Positions 12,141 through 25,159 of a stretch of DNA of 64,000 bases are shown here, piece by piece; within the stretch, counting starts at the first letter, position 1; each line of letters begins with the position of its first letter. Under the pieces are notes generated by a model. It worked only from the letters and a program-made list of their open reading frames with translations, was not told where the DNA came from and searched no databases. This DNA comes from Cercis canadensis (taxonomy: Eukaryota > Streptophyta > Magnoliopsida > Fabales > Fabaceae): the NCBI GenBank assembly GCA_003255065.1, contig QAOA01007083.1, positions 207,124 to 271,123 on the forward strand. The letters are read 5' to 3'. The position numbers and the translations under genes were made by a program.

Positions 12141-12540
12141 TTGGCCAATTTTATACAATGCACATTATTACATTGTGTATTATATACCTAATTTGGCACA
12201 TATGAAAGAACTAACCCTTGAATTTAATACTATTGTAAACATCTCAAAAAATTAAGTTATTTAGTATGAGTTAAACACTTAAATAATGGACGAAATTTAA
12301 GTTTAATTGAGTCAAAATTACTCTATATTTTAAGCTAGCTTTTTGAAGTGTGTAACTTTGACCTAGCTAAGTTTAAAAATTGTGTCAATTATTTAGATGT
12401 TCGACATACTAAATTTTTTTAGATGTTTGCAGGATACCAAAATTAATGGTTAGTTTTGCTATTTGTAATTGGTTGTGTGAGATTATGTATATAATACACA
12501 ATATAACATTATGTATTGTAGAAATAACTTATGTTAAACT
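12141..12540. mobile_element. Foldback/MITE-like inverted repeat
   Basis: The left half (ATTGTGTATTATATACCTAAT..., GTAAACATCTCAAAAAATTA..., TTTAGTATG) is matched by the reverse complement of the right half (ATTGTGTATTATATACATAAT..., GCAAACATCTAAAAAAATTTAGTATG). The two imperfect arms of about 170 bp fold almost end to end. No transposase and no clear target-site duplication. Confidence 0.6.
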
Positions 12541-13559
12541 ATCTAGTGTTTACTCATTGAAATGACTCATTAATAAAGATGTGCTGATATCAAAATATCA
12601 TTTGACCCACGATGAAATGTAAGAAGAAATATACCCAGTTGGCCAGCTAATGCTCAAATTAGGCACTGATAAATCAATGACTAAATGGCCGATAAAGAAG
12701 TCATAGGGCTTTAAGGAAAAATTCTCAAGTCCTATAGTATGATTAACTTTTTAGTGCTATTGCTCTTTAAAATAATTGTGTTACTCATACACTTCAATTT
12801 TATACTACATTTATTTTCCCACTCATCATTTTCTTTTTTTCTTCCTTTTTTACGTGGCTAATTTTAAATTGAGAGTCGTATTATAATAGAACAATTAAAA
12901 AAAATTGCCGACTTTAAGGACTCAAAGATCGACTCGACTGTTCCCTTAAGTTGGCGAGCTATTGTTGAGAAGTGGGAGATTAAAAATTGGAAGGCCATTG
13001 ATATAATCCTATTTTAATTTTCGGATTTTGTTATTTATTTTAAGTTATCTTTAATTGAATTAGAGGATTACATCTACTCGAGTCACACTAGTCCTTATCT
13101 TATCATCATAGTATAAGATATATAAACTATAATTAATAGATGCCTACCAACAAAGAATCATTAGCAAAATTTAAACAAAATATATTTTTGTTGATGAAAC
13201 TCAAACCTACCATTGAGGCAACTCTTATTTAGCTTTTTTATGATTTGTTCTAAACAACAATTGGAATCCTTTCCCCCCCCCCCNTTTTTCCCCTTTTATC
13301 AATTTTTACTATTTTCTTTTGCGAACTACAACATCCGTTCAAGAAATAAATGACCAACAAACATGATAAAACTTGACAATTTCATGACCATGTTGCAAAA
13401 CATCGAGTAGGATATAAATTAAAATTATTACAAACTTATGTAATTGGAAAATTCAATATTAAGAATGATGATTAAGTTGACATTGTATAATAAATTTATA
13501 AATTAGAATATTGTTATTTTGATTTTTTTTATATATTTTGAGATACATTAAAGGATCAC
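12541..13559. other. Intergenic, no gene recognised
   Basis: Nothing recognisable. A C-homopolymer ends in a single N at 13284, probably a sequencing break. Confidence 0.5.
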
Positions 13560-13712
13560 AAAGGAGCCCTCAGACACTCTCATATATGGTTAAGCACTGG
13601 ATACTCTATCATAGAGGTCCCATGTTCAAATTTTATTAGGACCGATGATGTAAGATTTTGAAAGGAAAAAGGCTACTCCCTATTATGTAGCATTCAATAC
13701 ACCCAAAAAAAG
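13560..13712 (+). repeat. Possible tRNA-derived SINE
   Basis: B-box-like CCCATGTTCAAATTT near 13620. The tail, GGCTACTCCCTATTATGTAGC, resembles that of the copy at 6768-6900. Termini and target-site duplication not resolved. Confidence 0.3.
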
Positions 13713-13930
13713 TCACAAAAACAATTTTTTTTTGTGTAAAAATTTCCTCTTTTTTGTATGCAAGTTATTTTTTATATAAGTTTGTGAATATAATTTAGCA
13801 TTATAAGAATTTTTAATATTTAATTAATATAAAAATTCATGAGAATAATACTATATATAACACATTATATATAGTCACATTGCTTCACATCTTATATGTC
13901 AGATTTTACTAAGCATATCTAATCCTAGAA

Positions 13931-16900
13931 AGTTCAATAGATGAGCTTATCACATTGATGACGGAGATATTGCCTTCAGGTCATAGAATGTCAACTAATT
14001 TGTATCAAACCAAGAAATTAATTTTTAAACTTGGTTGTGGGTATAAGAAGATTGACAATTGTCCACATAGATGTATGTTGTATTATGAAGAAGATCAAGC
14101 TGCTAGGCGGTGTTGAATTTGTGGTGAAGCACGGTTCACAGAATCTAGAGTTGGATGAAGGAAGGTTAGGGAAGTTCCAACTAAACAGATGTGGTATTTG
14201 CCAATAATCCCTAAGTTGCAAAGACTTTTTGCATCTAATGGATCTGCAAAGGAAATGAGATGGCGTAATGAACACCAACGTGAACCAGAGGTGTTGTCAC
14301 ATCCATCTGATAAAGATACATTGAAGCATTTTGACATGATTCACTCAAATTTTGAATCAGAACAGAGGAAAGTGGGGTTAGGTCTATGTGCAAATGGTTT
14401 CAATCCTTTTGGAATATATGCATATGCATGAGAAATGAATATATGTTCTTGACTGTTATTATCTCTGGTCCTCATAATCCGAAAAGAAAAATTGATGTGT
14501 TGTTGCAACATTTACTTGACGATTTAAAGAAGTTTTAGGATGAAGGAGGGCCTACTTATGACATTTCATTGAAGCAAAGCTTCTGAATAAGGGCAGCTCT
14601 TTTGTGGACCATCAATGACTTCCTTGCATATAGAATGTTATCCGATTGGCAAATAGCATGCAAGTTGGGTTGCCTGATTTGCATGGGCGGTTTGAATGCA
14701 TTTTATTTGAAGCATAGTCATAAAATGTGTTATTTCGATTGTCATTGACAATTCTTGCCCCAAGATCATCCTTTCTGTCGTAACAAAAATAACTTCTTGA
14801 AAAAAGTGGAGGAGAAAGACGTATCACCTAGGCACTACTCTGGAGACGAAATTTTCATGTAAGTGTTGAGACTACCTAGAGTAACAGAAAGTGGAGGTGT
14901 TGTCTCTACTGGTTATGGTGAAACCCATAACTGGATTAAGCATAGTATTTTCTGGGACTTACCATATTTGCATGATTTGTTAATTCCTCACAACATTGAT
15001 GTGATGGATACAGATATCAATGTTTTTGAAAATGTCTTCAATACGGTCATGAATGTTAAAGATAAGAGTAAGGACAATGTAAAAGCGAGACTAGATATGA
15101 CAAAGTTATGTAAACATTCCAGTTTAGAGTTGTAAGAATTGGGCAATGGAAAGTTTGCAAAACTTAAGGCATTGTATACACTTAATATTGACCAAAAGAG
15201 AGTCGTGTGTGAGTGAGTGCAGAGTCTGAAGCTTTTTGATGGATATGCATCCAACTTAGGGAATTGTGTCAATACTAATATGTGGATTTTAACCCACATG
15301 AAAAGTTATGACTGCCATGTGTTTATAGAGAGACCCCTATCAATTACTTTTAGTGGCTTGCTTGCTCTTGTTTGGGAACCTCTTGTTGAGTTGAGCCAAT
15401 TTTTTTTGAGATCTTTGCTTTTCTACTCTGCACAAGGATGACTTGCAAATAATTGAGTAGAATATTCTCATCATCTCTTGCAAACTTGAGAAGATTTTCC
15501 TTCCGGATTTCTTTGATGTGATAGAGCATTTATCAGTTCATTTAGTTGAAAAAGTAATCAGGGATGGACCTGTCCAATATAGGTAGATGTATCCTTTCGA
15601 AATGTTCANACATGAAAAGTTATGACTGCCATGTGTTTATAGAGAGACCCCTATCAATTACTTTTAGTGGCTTGCCTGCTCTTGTTTGGGAACCTCTTGT
15701 TGAGTTGAGCCAATTTTTTTTGAGATCTTTGCTCTCCTACTCTGCACAAGAATGACTTGCAAATAATTGAGTAGAATATTCTCATCATCTCTTGCAAACT
15801 TGAGAAGATTTTCCTTCCGGATTTCTTTGATGTGATAGAGCATTTATCAGTTCATTTAGTTGAAAAAGCAATCAGGGATGGACCTGTCCAATATAGGTAG
15901 ATGTATCCTTTCGAAATGTTCATTCATACCTTAAAGCGAAAGGTTAAAAACAAAGTCCGCATGAAATGTTCAATTTGCGAAGCATACTTCTTTGAGGAGA
16001 CTTTAACTTTTTGTTCATACTACTTCTAGTCTCACGTCCATTCAAAGATTAGAAGAGTGCTTCGCAATGATGATGATGGGGAAATTTATGTCGGGCAACC
16101 TATTTCCATCTTCAATTATCTTGATTTTCTCCATGGAACCTTGCAACAACGATATCTCAATGATGAAGAACTAGCAACTGCAACAGTGTATGTGTTGTTC
16201 AATTGCCCCTAGGTTAAACCTTACTTGAGGTAACTTCCAGTTTAATATCTTAATTTTTTCTAATGCTTAAATATGGTCAAACTTATGTGTTAACTAATTT
16301 TATATTTATGTTGCAACATGTACATACAGGGATTAACCTCAATGTATGGGAATATCTCAAATGATCAAATAGATAAGCACATCTCCACTGGATTTCCTCA
16401 ATGGTTTAAATATTTTGTACGTAACTCTAACTATTTTCAATATTTAATTATATTCAACAAGCTTTAATATATCACTAACGTCTTGCTAATTATATGTAAG
16501 TACAAAACTCTCAAAATGGTATTGTCGATGAGCTTTTAATATATTTGGCTTAGGGTCCTTTAAAAAAGGTTAAGACATAAGACCAAGTAAATATCAACAG
16601 TTATAAATTCCATACTGCTGCTTTGTCCAATGGTTGAAAAACAAATAACAGTGGAGTTTGTTTGAAGGGATCTGGTTATGGCAAAGACAAATCCTCTTAT
16701 TATGAGGTACTACAAGAAATTATTGAGATTGCATATACCGATTTACCTGGTTATCGATTGGTACTATTTAATTGCAAATGGTATGCTCATTCACCTCGGG
16801 AGACAAAGAGTTATCCAATATATAAATTTGTGGAGGTAAACTTAAGCAGAACATACAAGAGAGATGACCCATTCATCTTAGCTCAACAAGCAGAGCAAAT

Positions 16901-17240
16901 TTATTTCTCTCCTTATCCACACACAACTCCTAATAAGCGGGGATGGTTACATGTCATTAAAACCAATGACAGACACACAATTAATGCCCCAAATGATCCC
17001 TACCAAGACGAACCACATTGCTCATCGGCATTAATTGTTGATGATAATCGGACATAGACAGATTTGATAGATATCACTTTAACTACTACAAAGGAAGTTG
17101 TTACCGGGGTGAAACCAGTCACTGATGTAAATGATGAGATAAGAGAAGGTGGTGAGGAAGATGAAGAAGATGAATATCATAGTAGTGATGACGAAACCGA
17201 GGAAGATCCCCCTAGTGATTATGTACTAGAAAATGATTGA
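13931..17240 (+). pseudogene. Tnp2-type CACTA transposase, decayed
   Basis: Ordered Tnp2 blocks in shifting frames: LTEILPSGHRMSTNLYQTKK (about 13945), KKIDNCPHRCMLYYE, WYLPIIPKLQRLFAS, GLCANGFNPFG (about 14385), GPHNPKRKIDVLLQHLLDDL, LLWTINDFLAYRMLS, FYLKHSHKMCYFDCH, HNWIKHSIFWDLPYL, FNTVMNVKDKSKDNVKAR, and KSYDCHVFIERPLSITFSGL. Then come DUF4218/DUF4216-like parts (ATVYVLFNCP about 16190; YEVLQEIIEIAYTDLPGYRL about 16700) and an acidic C-terminus. Stops and frameshifts break it many times. A 313-bp segment appears twice around an N (15609), which further breaks the frame but is probably an assembly artefact. Inactive. Confidence 0.9.
15296..15922. repeat. Two 313-bp copies flanking a single N (15609), inside Tnp2
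   Basis: 15296-15608 and 15610-15922 are almost identical (a handful of substitutions, such as GGCTTGCTTGC versus GGCTTGCCTGC). Both encode the same Tnp2 block (KSYDCHVFIERPL...). Related Tnp2 proteins have this block once. Probable unmerged allelic contig ends. Confidence 0.8.
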
Positions 17241-18189
17241 TATTACACAAGTCCTGCTCATTGTTCATTAGTGCTTATGTATTGTTCATTACATAGTTGT
17301 ATTTTTTTTTATGTTGCATTTTTAGATATTTTATGTTTTCTATCAAATAATGTGTTGCATTTTTGTGTCCTATTCATATCACTAATCTTGGTGCTGCATT
17401 TTCTGTCCGACCCTCATTTCTCACGAATTTGAAACTTTAGTAGAGCCTAGAGATATGTAGAAATTCTTTTTGTATATGTTTTTTTTTTTTTTACATTATC
17501 TTTCTGTATAGATTCTTTTGTATAAATTCTTTAATTTGTATAAAATTTGATTGCATTTTGCTCCTCTGCTGCTATTACTGTTGTTCTGCTTATGTTGTTG
17601 CTAGATTTTGTATTATGTAGGTTTTGGGTCAGTAGAAAAATGGATTCTAGGGGCGGGTTGTAGTTTTTTTTCTGACGGAATTTCTCACAAATTTTGTCTG
17701 TGAAAAACTTAAAATAAAAAAAAAATTCAGTAACTTCTCATGGATTTTCTCTTGAGCAAAGTTTGTGAGAAAACCCATGACTTTGTTGTGAGATTTCGCT
17801 GATATTTCTCATGGATTTTTTCTACTACATTCGGTAGAAATTTCTCACATATGACATTTCGCGTGAAAAAATGAGTTTGTCACGCCACTTTTTCTCACGG
17901 AGCTATATCCGTGAGAGAGTTTGTGAGAAGTCCATTTCTCACAGATTTTGTCCATGAGAAAATATGATTTTTCTTGTAGTGTGTGTACAGCATGCAGAGT
18001 TTTATGTATGACTTGAAAAAGCATTACATTTCCTAGCTAAAGTAATGTAGAACTATGAAAGATCTAAAACAATATATTATGTGTAGTTGGGCACATGATA
18101 AATTTTCGTTGGCTCTCTACATCCTTTTATTTCCTTAAATATCATTATGTAGTAATCTATATTCAAGAAAAATTAAATTAAGGAACAAC

Positions 18190-18673
18190 CTTACCACGAA
18201 TAGTAGAGTTTGAGTAATTTTAAAAAAAAAAAATTCTAATGGTATTTTTTCTAAGAATTTATTATTGGAATTTTAGGAAAAAATTTTAAAAAATAAAAAA
18301 TTAATTTTGAAAAAATTCCAACGACATTTTCCTTAGGAATTTATTGTTGGAGTTTTAGGAAAAAATTTTAAAAATAAAAAATTAATTTTAAAAACTTCCA
18401 ATAGTATTTTCCTTAGGAATTTGCCGTTAAAATTTTAGGACAAAATTAAAAAAATAATAATAATAAATTAGGAAATTCCAATAGAAAATACCATTGGAAT
18501 TTCTAATGGTATTTTCTGTTGGAATAATTTTTTCGTTGAAATTTTGCAATTCCAATTGTCATTTCTCTAATGCTTCATTTTCTGAAAATTTCTGTTGAAA
18601 TTTGAAATTCCAATGGAAAGTGGTAAAATTTCAATCGAAAATTTCTATTGGAATTCAATCTTTTTCTTGTAGT
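18190..18673 (+). mobile_element. Decayed CACTA-type MITE (TTCCAACGG family)
   Basis: Alternating AATTCCAA(C/T)GG and CC(A/G)TTGGAATT motifs, ending in TCTTTTTCTTGTAGT (last base changed from G to C). This is the same subterminal repeat family as the element at 5465. The 5' terminus was not recognised. Confidence 0.6.
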
Positions 18674-21639
18674 CTGAATAACTATGATTTTGGACACTAT
18701 TTCACGTTAAGTACAAAAATAATCTCTCAATCTAGCTATTATTAACCTGAACACAAGGAAAATAAAAGAAAAATTTAAAGTTGTTGACTTCTTTGACGTG
18801 TTCAATTTTAGGGAGACAAGAACAAGTGTTGAGTCCAACTATATATGTCCTTTGTCTAGTGGAGCAGGAAACGTTTCCTGGTGTGATTATTCGGAAGGCA
18901 TCATCCAAGGAAGGTATGAACTATGAAATATGAACTACGAAACAGAATGCCAAAGATGCCAACATTTTGCAATGAATGTTAGACTGACTATACCCATGTG
19001 GATCCCAATGTATCCGTGGTTATCCATGTTAGTTAACAATAACCAAAACTTTGATGGTTAATGCTTCGTAATCAGAATTTTTGTTGTTAAAATTATAATT
19101 AGAATGATGTAAACTTATAATTACTCTTAGATGTGGTTCTTATCACTTTATTTCATATAATAATCACTTTAAATATCTTGGTAATATTTTCTGATTAAAT
19201 AACATTCTTGTTTGATTAAAAGGAAAAAGAAAAAAGTACATATTTTTTACGGTAAATTAGTAAATGACTTTAACATTCGGGAGAACTTAACTGAAAAAAG
19301 ATATGTTCTTTATTGATTAAAAGGAAATTACATACTAGGTGATGAAAAGAAATATTATGAATCATTGGTGGGCTAGATAAAGTAATTTGGTTCATTTATC
19401 ATGTGAGGAAAAACAGATAAATTCTAAGGTAATAGGTAGTCTCAAAGTAATATACTATGTAACACAAAGGTATTTTTATAGATAGGATTCAAACATAAAA
19501 TTTAATAAAATTATTTATTTGTGTTTAGTGTATTTAATCTAAGAATATGCAAGAATTTTTCAAAACGACATGATATAAGAAAGCACTGCCAACAACAAAA
19601 ATTAACATAGTAGGAAAGAAATCCCAAAAGAATTGAAAACTAGCTAAGCACATTTTTAGCCCAAACAAAAAACTAGTTAGGTATAATAGCACTCCCAAAC
19701 AAAGCAAATTAATGTCTATGAAGGATTTATTTGGGAGAGTGCTCACTCCAGGAAGGTCTCAACTATGAAGCCAGATGTAGCAGTGGGCAGCGTGGATCCG
19801 AGTACAGAACACCATCCAGAAACTGCCATGCATGAACTGGACTAAAAAAGAAATAAAACGGAGGCAAGTGCAGCAATCTCGGAGAAAAGTATGGGGTCGG
19901 TTTGGAAGAGGCTTTATTTGGGATGGAATCATCTTAGGAGGTAGGGAGCTAGAGGCTACACAGTTGGCAGCTTCAAGCACTTACTTGGAGAGTTAAGACT
20001 CTTGACAGCTGAAGAATTTTTTGAGTGAACCAGAGACCTTGTACTATTCTAATAAAAATATGAAATCTATTTTTGGTAATAAAAAGATTAAGGCAAGGGG
20101 AGACTATCATATTTTAAGGTCAGGGCATATCACATGCCTCAACGAAAGTTTATAGTGGTACTTACAAATTACCTCACAAAAGGAGACTGGTAGTAGTGTG
20201 ATGTCTAGATTAAGTGATTACCTATGTGCATGGTGGGATCTCTAAGTTATTATTATGATTGGTTTGACCCATACTTATTGATATAGTGCAAAACACATGT
20301 TGTATCCAATTCATGCAAGAATTTTACTTGACAACTGTTCTGGAGGCCTGTATGTTCAAAATTGTTGTAGGAGAAAATTCCTCTATACACTATGTGAGAT
20401 AGTCTGTAACTTCTAAGCCAAATTAAAAGAAAAAAATTATATAAATCTATTGTGATGTAATGTCAAGACAATGAACACGTAAATAGCATACACCCATCAT
20501 AAAGTATGCCTGCATGTCTTTTTATTTGCATGTATAACAAAAGGGTAAGACATTGTTGTGGGGGTTAATTAGGTGGTTTGGTGGCAAGGTCATGTATTTA
20601 AGACTTCTTTTAGTAAATAAAGGAAAGGACTAGAGCAGCTAGCCCCTAGGAAAACAAACATAAGAGAAAACAGCAAAAAGANACAAACATAAGAGAAATC
20701 AGCAAAAAGAAAATAATTCATCTCTAGAGGAGGCTTCAGCCAAAGCTACCAGTAATCTTCATTTCTTGTGCCAAGCTTAGCTAATATTGTTATGTTGTTT
20801 TTATGGTGAGAAGTACCACCAAATTTTCAAGAATTTGCCGACCACGAATGATAGTAAAGCGACCATTTTTATGCTTCTCATGAAAAGGTCTTTTCCATGG
20901 GTTTTAATTCTTTTTTTTTTTAATTATATACTGAAGTTTGAATATGCCTAACCTGTTACATATTATCTAAAACATTTTATCACTAGACCACACTTAATAA
21001 CTTTGGATTTGAACTCTTAAGTAAGCCTTTAGATGACTCTAAAAATGTCCGCAACCCCATAATAGCATTTTCTCTATAACCAAAATGAAAACATTTGCAT
21101 TAGTTTCTTAAAAGTGTCGTCAGTTATTGTAAGGTATGGAGGTCTTTATTTACCCTCAACATTATAAAAAATAATGAAAGATTTTCTTGAAGTATCTGAC
21201 AAGTGAGCAACATCAGAGATAGCTGCACTTGCTTCCATTTTATTTTAAGAGATTGCAGGATCTCCATGGGTTTATGTCAACAAGAAAAATGAGTATTTCT
21301 TCAAACCTTGTAGCCCATAGATAACCCATATGGCATGAATAATTAGCCCATACATAGCCCATATGGTATGACTCACAACTCCTGCACAAAAAGCACAAAT
21401 AGAAGTACAAAGCCAGAAATGATGTCAACTGTCTAACACATTCAAAAAGTTCAGCTTCATATTTAGAGCCACCAATCACAGAAGTACAAGGATCAGTAGA
21501 ATTTCTTTTGAGAAGAATTCTTTTGACCTAAGAGCAGTATCAGTTCCAAGAAAAGAAGTGTCTGCTTGTGGTTCTATTGCTACATCTTGATAGTTTAAAG
21601 TTTAAACTAATTGAGCCTTCTGAATTTGCCACTAAACTC
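18674..21639. other. Intergenic, no gene recognised
   Basis: Holds a 50-bp match (18811-18862) to the promoter-side leader of both DUF247 genes and an N-joined short duplication at 20682 (ACAAACATAAGAGAAA). A stretch near 19740-20000 has few stops but matches nothing I know. Short reading frames on both strands look like chance. Confidence 0.4.
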
Positions 21640-22040
21640 AGGCTTCATATTTTTAGTGTACAGCAGTAAGAGAAGGATAATTGCCTTTCTTGACCAATAT
21701 ATAAATTTCTTTCTCAGTCTCTAGTTGACCTGAGCCAAACATTCTCAGCTTGTTTAGGAGTCTCACTTCCTTTTGAATCTTGATACTGTAATTGATTTTG
21801 GTTTGGTGAGAATCAATTTCTGCTTTGTTTACTTTAGCATCAGATATAGATAATCCGTTCATGGAGAGCCTACGCCAAGTTTGTGAAAGATGAAAAATTG
21901 CTTGCTTAAAACTTGTAGTTATCACTATCAGTATATAAATTATTAACTTCATTCTCATAATCCTTGAGTTGAAATCTGGATATACTTCATTCTCATAATC
22001 CTTATTGAAACAGACATTCATCTCCAACCATTTCAAAGCA
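21640..22040 (-). other. Unrecognised 127-codon reading frame downstream of KNL2
   Basis: Minus-strand frame from Met at 22036 to a stop near 21653, with a Lys/Glu-rich C-terminal half (EIDSHQTKINYSIKIQKEV). It is long for such AT-rich DNA, but no domain, splice context or homologue is recognised. An 18-bp direct repeat (TTCATTCTCATAATCCTT) lies within it. Possibly a 3' remnant of a neighbouring gene or chance. Confidence 0.2.
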
Positions 22041-22544
22041 CAATTACCCTAAGAAAGATCACAGCTTTAAATGAATATGCTTGTTTCTAAGTGTAGATTC
22101 CAGCAGCTATAATTTAAAGGAAAGTAAAAAGGTACTTTAGGAGGAATTTAAATGAGATAACATGCATGCATGACCTAATTGCTCTACTATGACAGAAAGA
22201 GACCACGATTACCATTGATCTGTAAGAAAATCTATTGGTAAGAAGCTTCTCTATGGAAGTTTCTCATGTTTGATCTGGTTATGTGATTTTGACCTTACAT
22301 TTGATATCATCACGTAAAGCCTTTCTGCGTAGCTTCAGAAGGGAGTTCAGCCCCTCCATGTCACAGAATAAAATCATAGCTCTTTTCTTTTCTTTTTTTC
22401 CTCCTTTTATTTGGGTCCACTTGAGACTAGAAAACAAAGAGTAGCCTATCCTTCCAATCCCACAATTGCACTACATAACAAAAACATTAAACCTATTCCT
22501 TTAATTTTCATTTTTTTCCCCCATAATCCTGTGTTCCTAACAGA

Positions 22545-25159
22545 TTATTTTTTCAAATTACATAGCCTTGCAGATCTTCTAACTGGAGTATGAACACAGT
22601 TCACTCTAATTTCTTCATTTGTTCTAACACAGTTCACTCTAATTTCTTCATTTGTTCCAGGAGGCACTGTTTTCTGACTCCTTTTAGAAATGCTTCTCGT
22701 TACTCTCCTACAGGAGTTACCAGCATCCTCTAATAGTTTCTTCTGTCCAATGCTTTTCTTCTCCTTGCAATCATTTTTTAAGTGGCCTTTCTTCTCTTTC
22801 GTTGCAGAAATTGGAGTTTTATATCTGCTTCCAGAATGCTCTCTACAAGGGGTTGGAGAATTTCTATTCATCACAGTTTGACAGCCACTTTTAGGATTTT
22901 CATCTTGTCTTATATCTGTAACATCCAAGACACCATTTTCACCATTGTGCATCTGGTTATCCTCAAGCTGAGATCTCTTGAGGGTTGTTGTATCCTCCTT
23001 ATGAATGCATTCGGTAGTATTCATAGCATTGTTATGTTCAATAGTATCAATTAATTCAGATTGCTCAGAAACATTTCCCTGGCGTTTCCCCAGATCATTG
23101 CAGATTTCATTTTCACTATTGTGCATCTGGTTCTCCTCTGGCTGAGATCTCTTGAGTATTTTTGTATCCTCCTTATGAATGCATTCCGTAGTCTTCATAG
23201 TATTCTTGTGTTCCATAGTATCAATTAATTCAGACTGCTCAGAAACATTTCCCTGCCATTTCGCCAGATCATTGCAGATTTTCCTTGGTAGCCAACAATA
23301 ATTTAGGTCTCCATTGTTGGACAATAAAACATCTTGTATCCTGGTCGCATGAATATCATCTATGGAAAATGCTGCCTGTTTCTGGGAACACATATTTGAG
23401 TCACCATACCCGTTAACCCCATTGGTATATTCTTCTCCAAAACCCTCGGCTGTATACTCTTCCCAGTTGTGTGGGAATCCAAACAGGAAATGATCACATA
23501 TCTGTAAAGAGTTGAATCATCTCATCAGAAACCTGGAAAAACTAACCTGAAAACATTGAGCATGTAGCCATTTCTCAGTTCTAATTTTAATGATTCACCA
23601 AATGGACCAATCTCAAAGATATTTTAGTTAAGAAGTTGGGGAGGAGAGTGGAGTGGGTTGGGGGAACAGATGTTTCATACCAATAAAACAAACAATCACA
23701 TAAGAGAACTCTTCCAATTTAAGACTAATGGAGTATAGGATCATATACAGAGGGCAAGCCTTATCCTAAGTCCTAAGCAAGTTCAACTTACAGGATATAA
23801 TAGAATAATGATGCAGTAAAGCTAGAGGTTTGAATCTTTTGAAGAAAATAATGCCAAATCTGTAAGAAAATCAATATACCTCCAATGGGAAGCCATTCTG
23901 ATATGTGCGAGACCTATTTATGAAGCCACTGACAATAACTGTAATGCCGTCTTTCGTCTCAAGGACATTGGTCTCATGTCTCTTTGTAATCACCGTAGAG
24001 TAGAAGACTCTTTCTCCTAGCCTCCTGTAGTGGGAAAGGACAACAGAAGTTTTGTTAAGAAAGAAGACTAAACAACAATTAAGAGTAACTGAGAAGCAGT
24101 CAACAGAGATTCATAAACGCCACAGAAGTAAATGGCAGTGCCATCTTTCAGAATACATACAAAAGAGAAAATTGATCTTCATTCAATCCATTTTACAAGA
24201 ATAAAAGTAAACATGACCAAATATTTTGCAATATGTTTCAGAAACCATTATTCATCACAACTAACTTATACAACCAATTATCCTTACATTATAACTTGTA
24301 TTTTTCATATTTTTGTTTAATGGGTTTCTTTTTTGGTGCTTTTTGTTTTCTTTGCAGTAAATCTTAGGATTTTAAGCATGCAACCATTATGCAATACAAT
24401 TATACAACAAATAAGTTGCAGCGCAGCAATTATACAACAGAGACTTCAGAAAGCAGTGTGGTAAGAAATGCCATGTGTAATAGATGTGCGACTTCTGAAT
24501 ATCAATTTCCCTACAGAACAAGCATATAAGCTCACTTAGAAAAATGCAGTACTATGCTTCCCTCAATATTATTGTGCAATTATTTTTTATAATATTTTTT
24601 ATTTATTTCCATATGTGAGTTGTGGTTCAATTATAATATAATATGAAAGTATTGATACGATGTCACATTTTGCCTATGCTGTCATATCTTTCAAGCCATA
24701 AATCCTACCCACAAGATGCTAGAACCCTTTTTCCTAGCCTTGTCATTTACATGGAAACATGAAAATCCACGTTGAGTTCCTGGGTTCACCTGACTTGTCT
24801 TTAATTCTAATTGTTTCATGAACTATGATATATGATGAGTGAAATAAAATATCTTACTCAGTCGAAGCAACACCTCCAACAGCTAATCCCTCTGCTTGAA
24901 CCTTCACCAGCCACCAATCATGTAAGAAAATCTGGAAAATTAACACACTATAATTATCTGAAGAACCAAAATGCTTAAAGGTAGACTACACAAGGGGAAA
25001 TATATTGGGCCATACAGATTTCAAGTGTGAGGAGGAGAGAGCCTTGGTTTTGGAGGCTGGGGTTACAGGCAACCGGGTTGTCAGGTTTGAGTCTCTATCT
25101 AGTTCAGGTTTTTTTGGCGTAACAGTAGCAGAATTCCAAATTCTCCTCTTTGCCACCAT
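22545..25159 (-). CDS. KNL2: SANTA-domain kinetochore assembly protein, KNL2-like (no CENPC-k motif seen)
   Basis: Four exons on the minus strand: 25159-25016, 24931-24858, 24024-23880 and 23501-22545. All junctions are GT..AG and in phase, giving 439 residues. The SANTA domain spans about residues 49-138: FLHDWWLVKVQAEGLAV, ERVFYSTVITKR, VLETKDGITVIVSGFINR, and FLFGFPHNWEEY. KNL2/M18BP1 proteins help load CENH3 at centromeres. Plant alpha-KNL2 carries a C-terminal CENPC-k motif, which I cannot find here; the tail is basic (RRVTRSISKRSQ, VRRSARLCNLKK). That fits the beta-type, by inference. Residues 196-253 and 254-311 are a tandem repeat starting ICNDL.K.QGNVSEQSELID. A second repeat, TNEEIRVNCV, occurs twice near the end. 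The ATG follows a good acceptor (TTGCTTCAG|A), so an untranslated first exon further upstream is likely. Confidence 0.87.

Larger units (their letters stand above)
13931..17980 (+). mobile_element. 5'-truncated CACTA (En/Spm) transposon
   Basis: Contains Tnp2-type transposase remains followed by a 3' subterminal region (17660-17980) of inverted copies of TTTCTCACGGA / TCCGTGAGAAA. It ends exactly in TTTTTCTTGTAGTG, the complement of the CACTACAAGAAAA terminus. No matching CACTA 5' terminus was found upstream, so the 5' end is lost or lies beyond a rearrangement. The same subterminal motif occurs in the element at 30881-35528, so the two are relatives. Confidence 0.85.

Noticed and set aside
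15296..15922. Internal duplication within the Tnp2 transposase as a biological feature
   Set aside because: A single N lies exactly at the joint and the copies are nearly identical; an assembly overlap is the simpler explanation.
19534..19980. Adjacent minus-strand frames of about 70 codons
   Set aside because: No recognisable domain and no conserved neighbours; likely chance.
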